A stretch of DNA of 64,000 nt from Sphingomicrobium astaxanthinifaciens (GCF_022865105.1 NZ_JAKNYM010000002.1:1273501-1337500), one strand, 5' to 3'; positions 28,428 through 36,853 are shown, numbered from the stretch's first letter. Translations and numbers: made by a program. Notes: generated by a model not told the origin, from the letters alone.

Positions 28428-30797
28428 ATGGAAGACCTGATCGCCGATTTTGTCGCGGAAAGCCGTGAAATGCTCGAATCGCTCGGGGGCGAGATCGTCG
28501 CCTGGGAGGCCGAGCCGCACGATCGCGCCCGGCTCGACAGCATCTTCCGCTTCGTCCACACCGTGAAGGGCAATTGCGGCTTTTTCGACTTTCCCCGGCT
28601 CGAAGCCTTGAGCCATGCCGCCGAGGACGCGCTCGCCGACGTGCGCGCGGGTCGGCGCCAGCCCGATGCCGCGCTGGTCAGCGCGGTGCTCGGCATCATC
28701 GACCGCATCGGCGAGATGATCGAGATCATCGATCGCGGCGACCCGCTGCCCGAAGGTGACGATAGCGCGCTCATCAACGCGCTGTCGGCCGACGCGATCA
28801 TCGAGGCCGTCGCCGCGCCGGCGCCCGAAACCGAGGATGCGGCGCGTGCCACCACGATCGGCAGCAGCCCGACCGCCGCGCCCCGCACCATCCGGCTGTC
28901 GGTCGAACTGCTCGACCGCGTGATGAGCGGGGTGTCCGACATGGTGCTCGCGCGCAACGAACTCGCCCGCCGCCTGCGCGAGGCGCCCGAGGACGTCGCC
29001 GTCCAGGGTGCCTTCGAGCGGCTCTCGGGCATCATCGCCGAGATGCGCGACAGCATCACGCGCACCCGCATGCAGCGGATCGAGAACCTGTTCGTCGCGT
29101 TGCCGCGGATGGTGCGCGACCTGTCCAACGAGCTGGGCAAGCAGGTGATGATCGACATCGACGGCGGCGACGTCGAACTCGACCGCGAGATGATCGAGAT
29201 GATCCGCGATCCCCTGACCCACATCATCCGCAACGCCATCGACCATGGCATCGAATCCCCGGCCGAGCGGCTCAAGGCGGGCAAGCGCGAGATCGGCATG
29301 CTCGCCGTCTCGGCGCGCCAGTCGGGCAACCAGATCCTCATCGACATCGCCGACGACGGCAAGGGCATCGACGCTGCGCGGCTCGTCGACAAGGCGATCG
29401 CCAGCGGGCTGGTCGACAAGACGACCGCCGAGGAGATGAGCCACGCCGCCAAGCTGGCGCTGATCTTCGAGGCCGGGCTCTCGACCGCGCGCGCGGTGAC
29501 CTCGGTGTCGGGGCGCGGGGTGGGCATGGACGTGGTCCGCTCCAACGTCGAACGCATCGGCGGACTGGTCGAGGTCGACAGCAAGCGGGGCGAGGGCACC
29601 CGCATGACGCTGCGCGTCCCGCTCACGCTCACCATCATCCCCGCGCTGACCGTGTCGATCGGCGAACAGAGCTTCGCCATCCCGCGCTCGGCGATCGAGG
29701 AAATCGTCCGCGCCAACGGCTCGAGCGTGACGCTCGAGAAGGTCGGCGGGGCGGGCATCGCCACCATCCGCGGTCGCCGCGTCCCCGAGGTCGCGCTCGC
29801 CGATATCCTCGGGCTCGACAGCGATATGGCCGACGAGGATCGCACCCTGATCGTGCTGCGCCCGGCGGGTGGCGACGTCTATGCGCTGGCGGTCGACCGG
29901 ATCCACGACCACGAGGAGCTGGTGGTCAAGCCCGCCGCGCCCGCGGTGATGGCGACCGGTCTCTATGCCGGCACCACGCTGGCCGACGACGGCAGCCCGA
30001 TCCTGCTTTTCGACACCGCCGGGCTGGCGCAGGTCGGCGGGGTCAAGCTCGAGAAGCAGGAGCGCGCCGCGCGCGTCGCCGAGGACAAGGCCGCCGCCAA
30101 CGACGACCTCGTCGAACTGCTGCTGTTCCGCGGGCTCGGCGGGCAGCGCCGCGTCGTCCGGCTCGGCGCGGTCGATCGCATCGAGGACGTGCCGGTCGAT
30201 CGCTTCACCGAGGCGGGCGGGCGGCTGCGGGTCCAGCTGGGCGAGGACATCCTGCCCGCGACCGGGCTCGACAGCCTCGTCGAACTTGAGGGGCGCGAGA
30301 GCGTGCGGTTGTTCCGCCTGTCCGACGGCGAGACCGAGATCGGCTATGCCTTCGACCAGGTCATCGACATCAAGGCGCTCGACCACGAGGTCATCCCCGC
30401 CGAGGGACAGGGCGCGATAACCGGGGTCAGCCTGGTGGGCGAGGAGCCCGCCGAGATGGTCGATGCCCACTGGCTGTTCGCGCGGCTCGCGGCCGACTCC
30501 AGCCAGCAGCCGAGCGGGCTGGTCTGCGCGCTGCCCGCCGACGACGCGTGGATGCGCAACATGCTGCGCCCGATCGTCGAGGCGGCGGGCTATGCCGTCG
30601 TCGACGCCGCCAGCGAGGCGGCAGCGGGCGCCGATCTGGTAATCCGCTCGGCCGAGGAGGCGGACAGCGCGCCGACCGGCGCGGGCACGCTGCTCAAGCT
30701 GCGCAAGTCGCCCGAGGGCGATGACGACAGCATCTATCGCTACGACCGCGCGGGCCTGCTGATGGCGCTGCGCTCGGTGGCCGGAGGAACGAACTGA
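28428..30797 (+). CDS. cheA: Chemotaxis histidine kinase CheA, atypical architecture
   Basis: A 789-residue CheA. The P1 HPt domain has phospho-His44 in FRFVHTVKGNCGFFDF. P3 dimerisation begins RTIRLSVELLDRVM. The P4 kinase has THIIRNAIDHGIE, IADDGKGID and GRGVGMDVV. The P5 CheW-like domain follows (IIPALTVSIGEQSFAIPR). No P2 CheY-docking domain lies between P1 and P3, only about 25 linker residues. After P5 come a second CheW-like segment (about 570-680, LVELLLFRGLGGQRRVVRLG) and a degenerate receiver-like tail without the phospho-Asp. It overlaps cheW by 1 nt. The kinase motifs look intact. Confidence 0.94.
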   Translation: MEDLIADFVAESREMLESLGGEIVAWEAEPHDRARLDSIFRFVHTVKGNCGFFDFPRLEALSHAAEDALADVRAGRRQPDAALVSAVLGIIDRIGEMIEIIDRGDPLPEGDDSALINALSADAIIEAVAAPAPETEDAARATTIGSSPTAAPRTIRLSVELLDRVMSGVSDMVLARNELARRLREAPEDVAVQGAFERLSGIIAEMRDSITRTRMQRIENLFVALPRMVRDLSNELGKQVMIDIDGGDVELDREMIEMIRDPLTHIIRNAIDHGIESPAERLKAGKREIGMLAVSARQSGNQILIDIADDGKGIDAARLVDKAIASGLVDKTTAEEMSHAAKLALIFEAGLSTARAVTSVSGRGVGMDVVRSNVERIGGLVEVDSKRGEGTRMTLRVPLTLTIIPALTVSIGEQSFAIPRSAIEEIVRANGSSVTLEKVGGAGIATIRGRRVPEVALADILGLDSDMADEDRTLIVLRPAGGDVYALAVDRIHDHEELVVKPAAPAVMATGLYAGTTLADDGSPILLFDTAGLAQVGGVKLEKQERAARVAEDKAAANDDLVELLLFRGLGGQRRVVRLGAVDRIEDVPVDRFTEAGGRLRVQLGEDILPATGLDSLVELEGRESVRLFRLSDGETEIGYAFDQVIDIKALDHEVIPAEGQGAITGVSLVGEEPAEMVDAHWLFARLAADSSQQPSGLVCALPADDAWMRNMLRPIVEAAGYAVVDAASEAAAGADLVIRSAEEADSAPTGAGTLLKLRKSPEGDDDSIYRYDRAGLLMALRSVAGGTN

Positions 30798-31243
30798 TGG
30801 ACCTGCTCCTGATTGTCAGCATCGGCGGCAGCCGCGTCGCGCTCGACGCCGCCGCGATCGAATCGGTGATCGAACTCGACGCCCTCTCGCCGGTCCCGCG
30901 CGCGCCCGCGCACCTCGCCGGCCTGTCGGCGCTGCGCAGCCGCGTGCTCACCGTGGTCGACTGCAAGCGCGCGCTCGAGCTGGGCGAGACCCGCTTCGAT
31001 GCGGGCGAGATCCACGAGGCCGCGGTCGTCGAGGTCGACGGTCACCATTATGCGCTCAGCGTCGACAGCGTCGTCGACGTGGTCGAGGCGCGCGGCGAAC
31101 CCCAGCCGGTGCGCGCCGCGATGGGCGCGGGCTGGGAGCGCGTCGCTTCGGGGATGATCGAGACCGAGGAGGGGCCGATCCTGCTCGTCGACATCGCCCG
31201 GCTGATCGCCGGACCGCAGCAGGGCGATCGTGCCGCTGCTTAA
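30797..31243 (+). CDS. cheW: Chemotaxis coupling protein CheW
   Basis: A 148-residue CheW-domain protein that couples receptors to CheA at the membrane array. Recognisable blocks are LLIVSIGGSRVALDAAAIE, LAGLSALRSRVLTVVDCK and ALSVDSVVDVVEA, ending with EEGPILLVDI. The ATG overlaps the cheA stop (TGATG). The stop codon forms part of a CtrA-like site preceding cheY. No chemoreceptor gene is visible nearby. Confidence 0.93.
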   Translation: MDLLLIVSIGGSRVALDAAAIESVIELDALSPVPRAPAHLAGLSALRSRVLTVVDCKRALELGETRFDAGEIHEAAVVEVDGHHYALSVDSVVDVVEARGEPQPVRAAMGAGWERVASGMIETEEGPILLVDIARLIAGPQQGDRAAA

Positions 31244-31254
31244 CCGCCTGTTAC
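31240..31254 (+). promoter_or_regulatory. CtrA-like binding site before cheY
   Basis: TTAA-N7-TTAC overlaps the cheW stop and lies 51 bp before the cheY start. It is one mismatch from TTAA-N7-TTAA. It is the second such site in the che cluster, placed where an internal promoter for cheY-cheB-cheR would be. Confidence 0.4.
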
Positions 31255-31304
31255 CTTTTCCATTCTAAGGTTCTGCTTGAACCGAGACTATGAGGGCCCA
31301 CCCC

Positions 31305-31670
31305 ATGAAGACCTGTTTGATCGTCGATGACTCCAAGGTGATCCGCAAGGTTGCGCGTCACATCCTCGAAACGCTCGATTTCAAGGTCGAGGAAGCGGGC
31401 GACGGCAAGGAAGCGCTGTCCTTCTGCGAGCAGACGATGCCCGATGTCGTGCTGCTCGACTGGAACATGCCGGTGATGAGCGGGATGGAATTCCTCAAGC
31501 TCCTGCGCCAGGGCGGGCATGCCAACCAGCCCAAGGTCGTCTTCTGCACCACCGAGAACGACATGGCGCACATCCGCGCCGCGCTCGAGGCGGGGGCCGA
31601 CGAATATGTGATGAAGCCGTTCGACCGCGAGACCTTGCACGTCAAGCTGCAACTCGTCGGCGTCGCCTAA
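31305..31670 (+). CDS. cheY: Chemotaxis response regulator CheY
   Basis: A 121-residue single receiver domain. It has acidic residues in LIVDDSKV, the phospho-acceptor Asp52 in VVLLDWNMPVMSG, the switch Thr in VVFCTTEN and Lys in VMKPFD. CheY-P binds the flagellar motor, or serves as a phosphate sink. ATG 31305 follows GAGGG; ATG 31290 is an alternative five codons longer. A 61-bp gap after cheW carries a CtrA-like motif, so it may have its own promoter. Confidence 0.93.
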   Translation: MKTCLIVDDSKVIRKVARHILETLDFKVEEAGDGKEALSFCEQTMPDVVLLDWNMPVMSGMEFLKLLRQGGHANQPKVVFCTTENDMAHIRAALEAGADEYVMKPFDRETLHVKLQLVGVA

Positions 31671-31686
31671 GCGAGCCCCGCCAGTC

Positions 31687-32790
31687 ATGGCCGGGTCGCT
31701 CGCCCCCCAGATCAAGCGGGCTTCTTCCGCACCGCCGCGCCCCGTGCGGCTGATGATCGTCGACGACAGCACCGTGGCGCGCGCGGTGCTGACGCGGATG
31801 ATCGAGACCGACCCCCAGTTCAAGGTCGTCGCCGATGCCGCCTCCGCCGAGGCGGCGATCGAGGCCCTGCGCGACATCGACTGTGACATCGTTCTGCTCG
31901 ACCTCGAGATGCCGGGGGCGGGAGGGCTCGAAAAACTGCCCGAGATCCTCGACGCCTCGCGCGGGGCGCAGGTGCTGGTCTGCTCCTCGCTCGCCGAGGA
32001 AGGCGCCGAGGCGACCGTCCGCGCGCTCGCGATGGGCGCTTCCGACACGCTGCCCAAGCCCGGGACCGGGCGGTTCGGGGGCACCTTCTCGGACGTGCTG
32101 CTGGGCAAGCTGCGCGCGCTCGCGACCTCGGGCGCGGTGCCCAAGCCGAGCGCGCCCAAGCGCGCCTCGCCGCGCCCGCTCATCGAGGCCGGCCTGCGGA
32201 CCGACCGCGAGACCGCGATCGAGGTGCTCCTGATCGGGGCCTCGACCGGGGGAATCCACGCGCTTGCCTCCTTCTTCGAGGCACTGCCGCCCCGGATCGG
32301 GGTACCGATCTGCGTCACCCAGCACCTGCCCGGCGCCTTCATGCCCGTCTTCGCGCGCCAGCTCGCGCGGTTCGCCGGGCGGCCGTGCCACGTCGCCGAA
32401 CAGGGGCACCCCCTGCTCGCCGACCGGATCTACATCGCCCCCGGCGACGGGCATCTCGAACTGCGCGCGACCGCGCAGGGGCTGATGGCGCGGATCAGCC
32501 GCGACCAGCAGGCGAGCGGCTGCATGCCCGCGGTCGACCCGATGTTCGCCTCCGCTGCCGAGGCCTGCGGCGAACGCGCCTGCGCCATCGTCCTGACCGG
32601 GATGGGACGCGACGGCTCGGCGGGCGCGCAGCGGCTCGTCGCCTGCGGTTCGGCGGTCATGGCGCAGGACGAACCCTCGAGCGCGGTCTGGGGCATGCCG
32701 CGCTCGATCTTCGAACAGGGGCTGGCCTGCCGCCTCGGCCCGCCCGCCGAACTGGCACGGCACGTCGCCACCCGCGTGGGAGGGGCCTGA
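31687..32790 (+). CDS. cheB: Chemotaxis methylesterase/deamidase CheB
   Basis: A 367-residue two-domain protein that removes methyl groups from chemoreceptors. The receiver has Asp72 in VLLDLEMPG, then a basic linker and the esterase domain. The catalytic triad is visible as Ser186 in GASTGG, His213 in TQHLP and Asp309 in TGMGRDG. All catalytic residues are present. It lies 16 bp after cheY, and its stop overlaps the cheR start. Confidence 0.96.
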   Translation: MAGSLAPQIKRASSAPPRPVRLMIVDDSTVARAVLTRMIETDPQFKVVADAASAEAAIEALRDIDCDIVLLDLEMPGAGGLEKLPEILDASRGAQVLVCSSLAEEGAEATVRALAMGASDTLPKPGTGRFGGTFSDVLLGKLRALATSGAVPKPSAPKRASPRPLIEAGLRTDRETAIEVLLIGASTGGIHALASFFEALPPRIGVPICVTQHLPGAFMPVFARQLARFAGRPCHVAEQGHPLLADRIYIAPGDGHLELRATAQGLMARISRDQQASGCMPAVDPMFASAAEACGERACAIVLTGMGRDGSAGAQRLVACGSAVMAQDEPSSAVWGMPRSIFEQGLACRLGPPAELARHVATRVGGA

Positions 32791-33641
32791 TGGCGATCAG
32801 CGACAGCTCGAGCCGGATCCTCGCCGGGCTCCTCGAGGCGCGCACCGGGCAGCAGCTTACGATGAGCCGCCGCTGGCGCATCGAAACCGCGCTCTCGGGG
32901 CTGATGCGCCAGCGCAAGATCGCCAGCATCGACGAGCTCATCACGCTGCTGGTGATGAACCGCGACGCGCGGCTGAGCGACGAGGTGATCGAGGCGCTGC
33001 TCAACAACGAGACCTATTTCTTCCGCGACCGCGCCCCCTTCGACATGCTCCAGCGCGAGCTCCTGCCCGCGGTGCGCAACGCGCGCCTAGCCGAACGCAA
33101 GTTGGCGATCTGGTCGGCGGGCTGCTCGACCGGGCAGGAAGCCTATTCGATCGCCATGATGATCGCCGAGGACCCGCTCGCCTGGGCGGGCTGGGAGATC
33201 GAGATCGTCGGCACCGACGTCAGCCGCACGGTCACCGACCGCGCGCGTGAGGGGATCTTCACCCATTTCGAGGTGCAGCGCGGGCTCGGCATCCAGCAGA
33301 CCATCCGCTGGTTCGAGGAGCGCGGCGACCAGTGGGCGGTGGTCGACCAGATCAGGGACATGGTCCGCTTCGAGGCCCGCAACCTGTTCGATGCGCCCCC
33401 GCGCCCGGGGCAGTTCGACCTCATCTTGTGCCGCAACGTGCTGCTCTATTTCTGCAACGCCAAGCGCCGCGACGCCTTCGATCGGATGGCCAGCGCGCTC
33501 AAGCCCGACGGCGGGCTGCTCCTTGGCGCGGGCGAGACGGTGATCGGGCAGACCGAGCGCTTCGCCGCCGACCGCTCGATGCGCGGGATCTACCGGCTGG
33601 CGGGCGGGCGCGATGCCGACCGCCGTGCCACCGGGAGTTGA
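32790..33641 (+). CDS. cheR: Chemoreceptor methyltransferase CheR
   Basis: A 283-residue SAM-dependent glutamate methyltransferase acting on chemoreceptors. The N-terminal helical domain ends in NNETYFFRD (72-80), the SAM motif I is SAGCSTGQE (109-117), and FDLILCRNVLLYF is the later family block. ATG 32790 overlaps the cheB stop. It closes the cheA-W-Y-B-R set; no cheD or receptor gene follows. Confidence 0.96.
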   Translation: MAISDSSSRILAGLLEARTGQQLTMSRRWRIETALSGLMRQRKIASIDELITLLVMNRDARLSDEVIEALLNNETYFFRDRAPFDMLQRELLPAVRNARLAERKLAIWSAGCSTGQEAYSIAMMIAEDPLAWAGWEIEIVGTDVSRTVTDRAREGIFTHFEVQRGLGIQQTIRWFEERGDQWAVVDQIRDMVRFEARNLFDAPPRPGQFDLILCRNVLLYFCNAKRRDAFDRMASALKPDGGLLLGAGETVIGQTERFAADRSMRGIYRLAGGRDADRRATGS

Positions 33642-33719
33642 TCGGCGCAAGCTTTAGCGGCGGGGGCCGAACGGCGGGGGCTTGACGCTGGGGGGGCGGA
33701 TGGCGCCTAAGTCGTTGCC

Positions 33720-34400
33720 ATGGACCTGATCCACCGCCCATCACCCAACCATGGGGAACGGCTGCTGCCGGTCTCGATCATCGTCCTCCACTATACCGGC
33801 ATGCCGACCGGCGAGGCCGCGCTCGACAAGATGTGCAGCCCCGACGGCGGGGTCTCGGCGCATTATTGCATCGAGCAGGACGGGCGCGTCTTCCAGCTGG
33901 TCGACGAGGAGCGCCGCGCCTGGCACGCCGGGCAGAGCTATTGGCGCGGGATCACCGACGTCAATTCGGCCAGCGTCGGGATCGAGCTGGTCAACCCCGG
34001 GCACGAGTTCGGCTATCCCCCCTTTGCCGACGAGCAGATCGCCGCGCTGATCCCGCTGCTGGCCGACATCAAGCACCGCCACGGTATCAGCCGCGGCAAC
34101 ATCGTCGGCCATTCGGACATCGCGCCGCAGCGCAAGCAGGACCCGGGGGAGAAATTCCCCTGGCCCGCGCTGGCCAAGCGCCGCCTCGCGCTGCCGAGCC
34201 CGACCAAGGACCTGATGGATCCCTTCTGGACCGACAGCGGCTTCATGCTGGCGCTCGAGCGCTTCGGCTACGACGTGACCGACCCCACCGCCGCGGTGAT
34301 CGCCTTCCAGCGCCGCTTTCGCCCCGAGACGATCGACGGCATCATCGACGGCGAATGCCGCGCCAAGCTGCTCGCGCTCTTGCTGCCGCGCCCGCAATAG
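33720..34400 (+). CDS. N-acetylmuramoyl-L-alanine amidase, AmiD-like
   Basis: A 226-residue Amidase_2 enzyme that cuts between MurNAc and the peptide stem. The zinc ligands are His24 in VLHYTGM, His131 in VGHSDIAP and Asp141 in KQDPGEKFPW, with the catalytic Glu in SVGIELVNPG. The C-terminus has a small peptidoglycan-binding-like helical domain (ALERFGYDVTDPTAAVIAFQRRF). There is no clear signal peptide, so it may act in the cytoplasm on recycled anhydro-muropeptides. The gap before it (33642-33719) holds nothing I recognise. Confidence 0.92.
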   Translation: MDLIHRPSPNHGERLLPVSIIVLHYTGMPTGEAALDKMCSPDGGVSAHYCIEQDGRVFQLVDEERRAWHAGQSYWRGITDVNSASVGIELVNPGHEFGYPPFADEQIAALIPLLADIKHRHGISRGNIVGHSDIAPQRKQDPGEKFPWPALAKRRLALPSPTKDLMDPFWTDSGFMLALERFGYDVTDPTAAVIAFQRRFRPETIDGIIDGECRAKLLALLLPRPQ

Positions 34401-34415
34401 CCCATATCGGCGGGT

Positions 34416-34782
34416 GCCAGGGGGCCGGGCGACCGCGATCGCACGATCGAGGAAAGTCCGGGCTCCACGGAACGACGGTGCCGGGTAACGCCCGGCGGCG
34501 CGTCCTTCGGGACGGGTCAGGGACAGTGCCACAGAAAGCATACCACCGCTCTTCGGGGCGGCCAGGGCGAACGGGTGCGGCAAGAGCGCACCGCGCGGGT
34601 GGCAACATCCGCGGCACGGTAAACCCCACCGGGAGCAAGGCCGAATAGGGGCATCGCACGGGTCGGTTCCGACCCGATGCCCGGGTTGGCTGCTGGAGCC
34701 TGTCGGTAACGGCAGGCCGAGATGAATGGTCGCACAGTCCCCTCGGGGATGGACAGAACCCGGCTTACAGGCCCCCTGGCAA
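34416..34782 (+). ncRNA. rnpB: RNase P RNA, bacterial class A
   Basis: The catalytic RNA of RNase P, which matures tRNA 5' ends. The ends pair as P1: GCCAGGGGGCC (34417-34427) with GGCCCCCTGGC (34770-34780). The conserved core is present: GAGGAAAGTCCGGGCTCC (34449-34466), CAGGGACAGTGCCACAGAAA, GGTAAACCCCACC in the middle, and the 3' AGATGAATGGTCGCACAG element before P1 closes. Limits are set by P1 and could be off by a few bases. The gene fills the interval between the amidase and the J-domain gene. Confidence 0.96.
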
Positions 34783-34844
34783 TATTCCTGCTTCTCCTTT
34801 CGTCGGGGGTGGCGGGGGGCGGCCCGCGCCCCTATCTAGGCCTC

Positions 34845-35381
34845 ATGCCTCGACCTGGACGATCCGACGACTGGGGGTTTCCCCGCTGGCGCAGCTATGG
34901 CGAAAAGTCGCGCGAGGCGACGCGCGTGCGGCTGTGCGACCGGGTGCATTGCAGCGAGCCCGGCGATCGCCCCGCGCCCAAGGCCCCCAACAGCCCCGAG
35001 CGCTGGTATTTCTGCGAAAAGCACGCCGCCGAATATAACAAGAACTGGAACTATTTCGCGGGGCTCTCGAAGGAAGAGGCCGCGCGCCGCGCCGCCGAGG
35101 AAAATCGCGACGCGAGCGGGTTCCGCCAGTCGGCGCATTACGAATGGGCGGGCTCGGGCGACGGCAGCCGCAGCCGCGAGGAGATGCGCGCGCTCGACCT
35201 GTTCGACCTCGACGCGCATGCCGAATTCGACGAGGTCCGCCGCGCCTATCGCGCGCGCGCCAAGGCGCTCCACCCCGACGTCAACCCGGGCGATGCGGAG
35301 GCCGCCGCCGAGTTCCAGAAGGTGCAGGCGGCCTACGACGTGCTCAAGGTCGCCGAGCAGCGTCGCCGCGACCTCGGCTAG
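34845..35381 (+). CDS. J-domain (DnaJ-like) protein
   Basis: A 178-residue protein with the J domain at the C-terminus (about 115-178). HPD is in RAKALHPDVNPGDAEA, preceded by DLFDLDAHAEFDEVRRAYR and followed by FQKVQAAYDVL. The N-terminal part has a Cys/His cluster (RLCDRVHCSEPG and WYFCEKHAAEYN) that could bind metal and is typical of a DnaJ subtype seen in alphaproteobacteria. It probably stimulates an Hsp70 partner. Start ATG 34845 is chosen because the longer in-frame opening at 34722 lies inside rnpB. The stop shares CTAG with the convergent thioesterase. Confidence 0.88.
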   Translation: MPRPGRSDDWGFPRWRSYGEKSREATRVRLCDRVHCSEPGDRPAPKAPNSPERWYFCEKHAAEYNKNWNYFAGLSKEEAARRAAEENRDASGFRQSAHYEWAGSGDGSRSREEMRALDLFDLDAHAEFDEVRRAYRARAKALHPDVNPGDAEAAAEFQKVQAAYDVLKVAEQRRRDLG

Positions 35382-35845
35382 GCCTTGATCATGAAGGTGC
35401 CCGCGACATGCGCGAGTTCGCGCCCGTCCTCGAGCCGCGCGGTGCCGCGCACGAAGGCGACCGAGCGCGTGAGCTTGTAGGTCTCGCAGCGCGCGACGAT
35501 CCGGTCGTCGATCGTCGCCGGGCGCAGATAATCTAGCCTGAGGTCGATCGTCACGATCGGTTCGAACCGCCCCAGCGCCTGCCACACCGAGGCACCGCCG
35601 CAGGTGTCGAGCAGCCCGACGATCGCGCCCGAGGCGAGGATCCCGTCCTCGGGCACCCCGACCAGCTCGGGCTTGGGCGCGAGCCCGAGCTCGACCCAAT
35701 TGTCGCCATGCGCGCGATAGTCGTAGCCGATCGCCTTGCCGTGCCCGACCGAGCCGATCAGCGCGAGGAAGCGCGCGATGTCGAATTCCTCGAGCAGCGC
35801 GGCGCGCTCCTGCGCGAGGCGGCGCTGCTCGTCCGCCTCGCTCAC
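35378..35845 (-). CDS. PaaI-family hotdog thioesterase
   Basis: A 155-residue single-hotdog thioesterase. The core has GILASGAIVGLLDTCGGASVW, with the catalytic Asp in LLDTCGG, and IVTIDLRLDYLRPA. The family hydrolyses acyl-CoA thioesters; the substrate is unknown. It starts at GTG 35845, overlapping the sufE stop (GTGA). It ends tail-to-tail with the J-domain gene, with both TAG stops drawn from one CTAG. Confidence 0.88.
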   Translation of the reverse strand: MSEADEQRRLAQERAALLEEFDIARFLALIGSVGHGKAIGYDYRAHGDNWVELGLAPKPELVGVPEDGILASGAIVGLLDTCGGASVWQALGRFEPIVTIDLRLDYLRPATIDDRIVARCETYKLTRSVAFVRGTARLEDGRELAHVAGTFMIKA

Positions 35846-36252
35846 GAGGCCAGCCGCTCGGCGGTCTCACGCACCAGCGCGATCATGTTGGGCACCCCCT
35901 GGGTTCGGTTGGACGACAGCTCGCGGCTCAGATCGAAGGGCGCGAGCGCGCCCGCGATGTCGGTCTTCGCCACCTCGGCGGCGGGGCGGTCCTGCACCGC
36001 CGCCAGCACCAGCGCGACCACTCCCTTGGTGATCGCCGCATTGCTGTCGGCCAGGAAGTGCAGCCGGTCGCCCTCCTGCGTGGGGTAGACCCACACGCTC
36101 GCCGAGCAGCCGCGAACCTTGGTGGCATCGGTCTTGAGCGCCTCGGGCATCGGCTCGAGCTTGCGCCCGAGGTCGATCAGCAAGCGATAGCGATCCTCGC
36201 TGTCGAGGAATTCATATTCCTCGGTGATGTCGGGGAGGGGGGGCAGGCTCAT
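35842..36252 (-). CDS. sufE: Cysteine desulfuration protein SufE
   Basis: A 136-residue sulfur acceptor that takes persulfide sulfur from SufS for Fe-S cluster assembly. The active cysteine is Cys49 in VRGCSASVWVY, the hallmark of SufE/CsdE. LSSNRTQGVPNMIALV is the conserved C-terminal block. It lies only 24 bp after the last of the small psp-locus genes on the same strand and may be read through from it. No other suf gene is in view. Confidence 0.95.
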   Translation of the reverse strand: MSLPPLPDITEEYEFLDSEDRYRLLIDLGRKLEPMPEALKTDATKVRGCSASVWVYPTQEGDRLHFLADSNAAITKGVVALVLAAVQDRPAAEVAKTDIAGALAPFDLSRELSSNRTQGVPNMIALVRETAERLAS

Positions 36253-36276
36253 GGCCCGCCTGTTAGCGCCGCCGCC

Positions 36277-36513
36277 TCAGTCGCGCAAACCCTCTATCTG
36301 GCGGGTGAGGCTGTCTTCCTTCTCGACCGCGATACGCTCGAGCACCTGGAGCCGCCCCTTCAGCGCCTGCACCTCCTCGCGAAGCGCCTTGATCTCGGGG
36401 CCCTCGACCCGCTCGCCCGCCGCCTGCCCGCGGGCCTTGGCGAAGCTGCTCAGCAGCTTGGTGCCCATGACGATGGCGACAATCGCCACGACCATCGAGA
36501 ACGGATCCCTCAC
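36277..36513 (-). CDS. Small membrane/coiled-coil protein, PspB-like paralogue 5
   Basis: A 78-residue protein, the shortest and last in the psp-locus series. One hydrophobic segment lies at about 7-22 (MVVAIVAIVMGTKLL), then a charged coiled coil at about 38-76. VLERIAVEK (57-65) and the ending RQIEGLRD align with the LERIVTD...EID.L motif of its neighbours. It lacks their HGYP motif. GTG 36513 overlaps the preceding stop by 4 nt. It has no recognised family name; relation to PspB is my inference. Confidence 0.75.
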   Translation of the reverse strand: MRDPFSMVVAIVAIVMGTKLLSSFAKARGQAAGERVEGPEIKALREEVQALKGRLQVLERIAVEKEDSLTRQIEGLRD

Positions 36514-36851
36514 TTGTCCTCCTTCGAGCTGCCCGGCCGCCGGTCGACCTTGTCGGGCCGCGGCGGGAGCGACTTGAGGTTATCAATTTCCTCGGCCAAT
36601 CGCGAGGGCCTGTCGGTGACGATCCGCTCGAGCGTCTCGAGCCGGTCGTAGACCGCATCGAGCTGGTCGCGCAGCGCCGCATTCTCTTCCTGCAGCCGGG
36701 CCAGCTTGGCGGGGTCGCGCGGCTCGACCTTGCGCCCCCAGCTGTCCTCGACCGGATAGCCGTGCTTGACCTTGAGCGTCTCGGTGATGACCCAGCCGAT
36801 GATCGCCAGCGCGGCGATGATGAAGGCGCCGATGATGAGGGGGGTGGGCAT
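36510..36851 (-). CDS. Small membrane/coiled-coil protein, PspB-like paralogue 4
   Basis: A 113-residue protein with an N-terminal transmembrane helix (about 5-24), then KHGYPVEDSWGRKVEP (29-44), a coiled coil (45-92) containing TLERIVTD (73-80) and AEEIDNLKS, and a charged, Pro-rich tail (PPRPDKVDRRPGSSKEDK). HGYP-x-x-D-S-W-G is shared with the next two upstream genes, so these three are clear paralogues. It is 2 nt from the upstream gene and overlaps the downstream one by 4 nt. Confidence 0.78.
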   Translation of the reverse strand: MPTPLIIGAFIIAALAIIGWVITETLKVKHGYPVEDSWGRKVEPRDPAKLARLQEENAALRDQLDAVYDRLETLERIVTDRPSRLAEEIDNLKSLPPRPDKVDRRPGSSKEDK

Positions 36852-36853
36852 GG

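Noticed and set aside
34722-34844. Upstream in-frame extension of the J-domain protein
   Set aside because: It lies inside the conserved 3' part of rnpB, so the later ATG 34845 is used.
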